42,539 nucleotides of DNA from IMG/VR virus record IMGVR_UViG_3300045051_000584, positions 1 to 42,539 of that record; one strand, written 5' to 3'. A model generated the notes under the pieces. That model made no database searches and was not told where the DNA came from. It saw only the letters and a list, made by a program, of their open reading frames with translations. The number at the start of each line of letters is the position of its first letter. The first letter of the stretch is position 1. A program made the translations under genes and the position numbers. Source of the DNA: a virus. Of the stretch, positions 39,805 to 42,539 are shown one piece after another.

Positions 39805-41165
39805 ATCAACCCCTCAAAAATCTGTTTCTTCGTATCGTCAATCCACTCTTTCAGCGGGTCCACCTGCGGCCACATCGGCAGTATACTGCCCCGCTCCACC
39901 TGGCGGTAACAGGCGTGAATCGTATGGGCCTTGTTGAGCTGCACGCCCATCATGGCGCTCTCGAGGGTGCCCTCGACCAGCGGCATGTAGACGTTCACCG
40001 GCCTGGACATGTCCATGCCCATGCGGCGAAGGCGGCGAATGTTCTGCTGAATCTCCTCGGGGGACCACTCCTGTTCGGCGAAGACGATGGTCCGCGCAAC
40101 CTTCTGAAGTCCGTCGAGGCCGGTGCCGGCGGCCTGAATCTGCCCCAGGAACACGCAGCAGTCCTTCGACTTCATGAACTCGGCCTTGGCGGCGTCCTTG
40201 GCCTCGTCGGTCATGCCGCCCTTGTAGATAGTGGGGCATTGGTGCCCGAGCGCCTGGTCGAGCTGGTACGCGACCTCGGTATGCTTATAGAAGACCACGA
40301 CCTTCTCCTGGCCGGCGTCTACGAGGTCGTCGATGAAGTCGGCCACCGGCTGCACTTTGGCCAGGCCGAGGGCCTTACGCATACGCGACGTATCGCCGAG
40401 CTGCGAAAAGTCTTCCAGCGTCGGAGAGAGGTACATATCCCTATTGGATATTTCAGATTCGAGGGCCAGGAGCTTGTCGAGCTCGGCCTGGGGGAGGGTG
40501 ATGTAGCTGGGGCGAACGATGGCCGGCGGGAGCTGAAGACCGATGGCCGGGTCGTCGGCCAGGCGGCGAATCATTACGCCGGATAATATGCGGGAGAGCT
40601 CGGCCAGGTTGGAGGCGCCGCGCGTGTTCATGCCCCGGCCGGGGCCTTCCCAAAACGCGCCGCAGAAGTGCTGCGTGAAGGACGACCAAGAGGCGTACTG
40701 CCCGAGCTGTTTGCGGAATAGGGTAGACAGGACAGGGTACATCTCCGACGGCCGGTTCATTATCATCGTGCCGGACATGGGCCACTTGAACGTCGCGCTG
40801 CGCGCCAGGCCGCCGTCGCCGAAGATAGCCTGCGTGCGCTGCGATTCGGGGGTTTTGCAGAAGTGGGCCTCGTCGAGGATTATGCCGTCGTAGGACCCAG
40901 CGGGGAACTTCTTATTGGCGGCAGCGTTGTAGCTGTCGATGATAAACCGGCTGGCGTCGAGGCCGCACTCGGCTATCTCGCGCTTCCAATTGGAGCGCAC
41001 CGAGGCCGGGCATATGACGGCCACCCGGCGAAGGTTCCGCAGCTCGCAGGCGGCAAGGGCCTGCACGGTCTTGCCGAGGCCCATGTCATCGCCCATTATG
41101 GCGTGGTAGTTATTCGCTAGAAATTCCGCGCCGACGCGCTGGAAGGGGAGCAATTCTTTTTTCAT
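39801..41165 (-). CDS. SNF2/DEAD-type superfamily 2 helicase, 454 aa
   Basis: Walker A GDDMGLGKT (25-33), motif II DEAH (98-101), motif III MSGT and motif VI QNIRRLRRMG in the C-terminal lobe, with AAGTGLDGLQ as motif V. This is a compact SNF2-like translocase of the kind found in phage DUF2800/DUF2815 replication cassettes. It likely remodels or unwinds DNA during replication or recombination. Ends in FEGLI. A candidate promoter lies inside the preceding gene. Confidence 0.93.
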   Translation of the reverse strand: MKKELLPFQRVGAEFLANNYHAIMGDDMGLGKTVQALAACELRNLRRVAVICPASVRSNWKREIAECGLDASRFIIDSYNAAANKKFPAGSYDGIILDEAHFCKTPESQRTQAIFGDGGLARSATFKWPMSGTMIMNRPSEMYPVLSTLFRKQLGQYASWSSFTQHFCGAFWEGPGRGMNTRGASNLAELSRILSGVMIRRLADDPAIGLQLPPAIVRPSYITLPQAELDKLLALESEISNRDMYLSPTLEDFSQLGDTSRMRKALGLAKVQPVADFIDDLVDAGQEKVVVFYKHTEVAYQLDQALGHQCPTIYKGGMTDEAKDAAKAEFMKSKDCCVFLGQIQAAGTGLDGLQKVARTIVFAEQEWSPEEIQQNIRRLRRMGMDMSRPVNVYMPLVEGTLESAMMGVQLNKAHTIHACYRQVERGSILPMWPQVDPLKEWIDDTKKQIFEGLI

Positions 41166-41220
41166 ATTCGTCTTGGTCGTCCTCTACGACCTTATAGCTT
41201 TGGCGCTCTTTGCGCGCCGG

Positions 41221-41535
41221 TTACTGCTTACCGCACATCTTCGCCAGGTACTCGAACTCACGCTTCAGGACCCGCAGCAGCCAGGGGTCGTCACGCTTCA
41301 CTTTTTTGTTGTTAAGGAATTGTAGCAGACTTTCCTGCGTCCTGTCAACACATTCTTTTGTCGCCCGACGTAAAACTTCGTCGGTTTCGGGTATTGACTT
41401 GTGCCACGGAAAGCTCATGGTCACGCTGTCCTTGCCCTCGCTCGTCGTGACGATGACCTCGTGGTAGTCCTGAAACTCCTGAATCTTGAACACGTTCCCG
41501 GCGAGAAGCGGGGTTATGCGTATGCTGGTCTTCAT
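41221..41535 (-). CDS. Hypothetical protein, 104 aa
   Basis: Begins MKTSIRITPLLAGNVFKIQEFQDYHEVIVTTSEGKDSVTMSFPWHKS (predicted beta-rich), then a basic helical half (RRATKECVDRTQESLLQFLNNKKVKRDDPWLLRVLKREFEYLAK). Start overlaps the stop of the 42-aa gene (TAATG). No family recognised. Its middle carries the candidate promoter for the helicase gene. Confidence 0.7.
   Translation of the reverse strand: MKTSIRITPLLAGNVFKIQEFQDYHEVIVTTSEGKDSVTMSFPWHKSIPETDEVLRRATKECVDRTQESLLQFLNNKKVKRDDPWLLRVLKREFEYLAKMCGKQ
41319..41348 (-). promoter_or_regulatory. Candidate promoter, TTGACA-N18-TACAAT
   Basis: On the minus strand a perfect -35 (41343-41348) and a near-perfect -10 TACAAT (41319-41324) are separated by 18 nt, within the 104-aa gene. 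It would serve the SNF2 helicase and everything downstream to 32.7 kb. Same style as the candidate at 1998-2027. Confidence 0.6.
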
Positions 41536-41663
41536 TATTTAGCCCCCATCACTATGATAGCCGCCACCAGCCCCACAATCGAGAACACTATGACGTAGAC
41601 GCCGGTCCAGGTGAGCGGCTGGCGGCCGCCAGGGCGGCTCGGCGCTTTATACATTATACCCAT
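41535..41663 (-). CDS. Tiny membrane protein, 42 aa
   Basis: Translation by eye: MGIMYKAPSRPGGRQPLTWT then a TM helix GVYVIVFSIVGLVAAIIVM and the end GAK. A ribosome site GGGAGGA lies at good spacing before ATG 41663. The start overlaps the preceding 44-aa gene by 10 nt and the stop overlaps the next start (TAATG). A real but very short gene; function unknown. Confidence 0.65.
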   Translation of the reverse strand: MGIMYKAPSRPGGRQPLTWTGVYVIVFSIVGLVAAIIVMGAK

Positions 41664-41788
41664 GATATCCTCCCGTAAAAATATTCCTCGTAGATGTCCA
41701 TGAACGCCAGCTCGGCCTCGACGATGTATTCTATGCGGCAGCGGCGCCTGCCTTTGCGCGGGCCCCGCGTGTATGGGCGCTTCTTCAT
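41654..41788 (-). CDS. Tiny basic/acidic protein, 44 aa
   Basis: Translation by eye: a strongly basic start (MKKRPYTRGPRKGRRRCR) followed by an acidic aromatic end (EYIVEAELAFMDIYEEYFYGRISWV). ATG 41788 overlaps the stop of the primase-helicase (TAATG, with GACGGG as a weak ribosome site). Co-translated with the primase; function unknown. Confidence 0.6.
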   Translation of the reverse strand: MKKRPYTRGPRKGRRRCRIEYIVEAELAFMDIYEEYFYGRISWV

Positions 41789-42539
41789 TAGATTAACCCG
41801 TCGAGCGCTTCGCCGTACTTTGCCTTCAGCTTTTCAGCCTCGGACTTCGGCTTGCCGTACCCGCGAACCGCGTGGCCGTTCAGCCAGCGGACCTCGGCCA
41901 GGAAGCCCTGGGCCCGCAGAATGTTCGCTATGGCCACTACCTCGCGCCTGGTGAGGGTTTTGTCCATGCCGCCGATGGCGTCGATGTAGACCTCGCGGCT
42001 GGTCACAAAGTCGCGCAGCAGGCCGCTCAACGGGTCCGGCTGCGTCAGCCAGGTCACTATCCGCTCGGTCCAGGGGTGCTCGACCTGCCGCAGCCCGACG
42101 ACGGCCTTGGCCTCCTGTTTAAGTGCGTCGGTTTCCATATAAAGCAGCTCCCCTTCTTTCACGCGCTGGACGGCCTCGGCGTAAAGCATGTTGCGGACTT
42201 CCGTTATCCCTTTGAAGTTAATCCTGTCGGCGACCTCGATAGGCCAAAAGCGGCGATTGCCCGTCGGGTCGTCGAGGTAGGCTTTATCGGCCTGCGGATT
42301 TATCGTGCCGATGAAGATGGACTGCCGCAGAAACTCCTGGGACAGTCGGCCATACGCCGGCCGCACTTTGTCGACGCGCCTGGTGATGAACGCCTTCAGC
42401 GCTTCGCGGTCGTTGCGGCTTGTGTTGAGTATGGACATCTCGGCCAGCTCGATTATCCACTTGCCCTGCATGTTCGCTATGGTGTCCTTGTTCGACGGGT
42501 CCACGGCGAAGTCGGCGCCCCACTTCCAGCCCAGCGCCG
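41788..42539 (-). CDS. Primase-helicase, C-terminal part (continues from 1..1573 across the contig ends)
   Basis: Carries the C-terminal half of the SF3/VapE ATPase: the Walker B region (GKWIIELAEM), ITRRVDKVRPAYGR (sensor-like basic loop), FIGTINPQ (motif C-type Asn) and DPTGNRRFWPIEV, a hallmark of VapE/VirE-family helicases. A winged-helix-like tail (TRREVVAIANILRAQGFLAEVRWLNGH) follows, and the protein ends in LDGLI. Bases 42363-42539 repeat 1-177, so the full gene on the circle is 716 codons including the stop. Confidence 0.92.
   Translation of the reverse strand, partial: ALGWKWGADFAVDPSNKDTIANMQGKWIIELAEMSILNTSRNDREALKAFITRRVDKVRPAYGRLSQEFLRQSIFIGTINPQADKAYLDDPTGNRRFWPIEVADRINFKGITEVRNMLYAEAVQRVKEGELLYMETDALKQEAKAVVGLRQVEHPWTERIVTWLTQPDPLSGLLRDFVTSREVYIDAIGGMDKTLTRREVVAIANILRAQGFLAEVRWLNGHAVRGYGKPKSEAEKLKAKYGEALDGLI
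42363..42539. repeat. Contig-end direct repeat, copy 2
   Basis: Same sequence as the first 177 bases with a single silent change (G at 42412). It marks the circular join; see copy 1. Confidence 0.9.

Overview
The window looks like the complete genome of a tailed DNA phage with a short, podovirus-type tail, probably assembled from a mixed population. The first and last 177 bases are the same sequence with one silent difference, and one gene (a primase-helicase) runs across the join. The contig therefore closes into a circle of about 42,362 bp. The DNA is visibly GC-rich. I see no integrase, no phage RNA polymerase and no tRNA, so the phage is probably lytic and uses the host sigma-70-type RNA polymerase. 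Three promoters match TTGACA-N17/18-TATACT exactly. The host cannot be named. Canonical Sec signal peptides and 'GDGSxLTG' fibre motifs suggest a diderm bacterium, but this is inference.

Layout: two long operons diverge from a control region at about 6,020-7,015 and converge on a 15-bp-stem terminator at 32,644-32,703. The leftward operon (minus strand) starts at 6,031. It reads through about ten small unknown early genes (5,944-1,577), then the primase-helicase, crosses the contig join, and continues through replication and modification genes to 32,713. These are two short ORFs, an unknown 104-aa protein, an SNF2 helicase, a C5-methyltransferase-like protein, an HNH nuclease, DUF2800, DUF2815, a family A DNA polymerase, a zinc-ribbon protein, an SEC-C protein and a RuvC-like resolvase. 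The rightward operon (7,017-32,541) carries a lipoprotein, terminase, portal, scaffold, capsid, tail tube and nozzle, T7-like ejection proteins, a fibre locus and a lysis cassette.

The control region holds 15 copies of the hexamer TTACAC in both orientations within about 400 bp, including three exact 14-bp direct repeats. It also has a 9-bp-phased TATAC ladder flanked by inverted arms, a (CTG)10 tract, and A-tracts placed like UP elements before the rightward promoter. It is the best candidate for the replication origin and the early/late switch.

Most unusual is the fibre locus. A T7-type fibre N-terminal domain (185 aa) is followed by three consecutive genes, including the 1280-aa fibre, that each begin with a Sec signal peptide and contain paired cysteines. 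Virion fibres normally assemble in the cytoplasm. These proteins may instead be exported surface proteins, or fibre parts taken from host surface proteins.

The genome is mosaic. It joins a T7/BPP-1-like podovirus structural module to a replication cassette (DUF2800, DUF2815, PolA, SNF2, VapE-like helicase) that is best known from siphoviruses and prophages.
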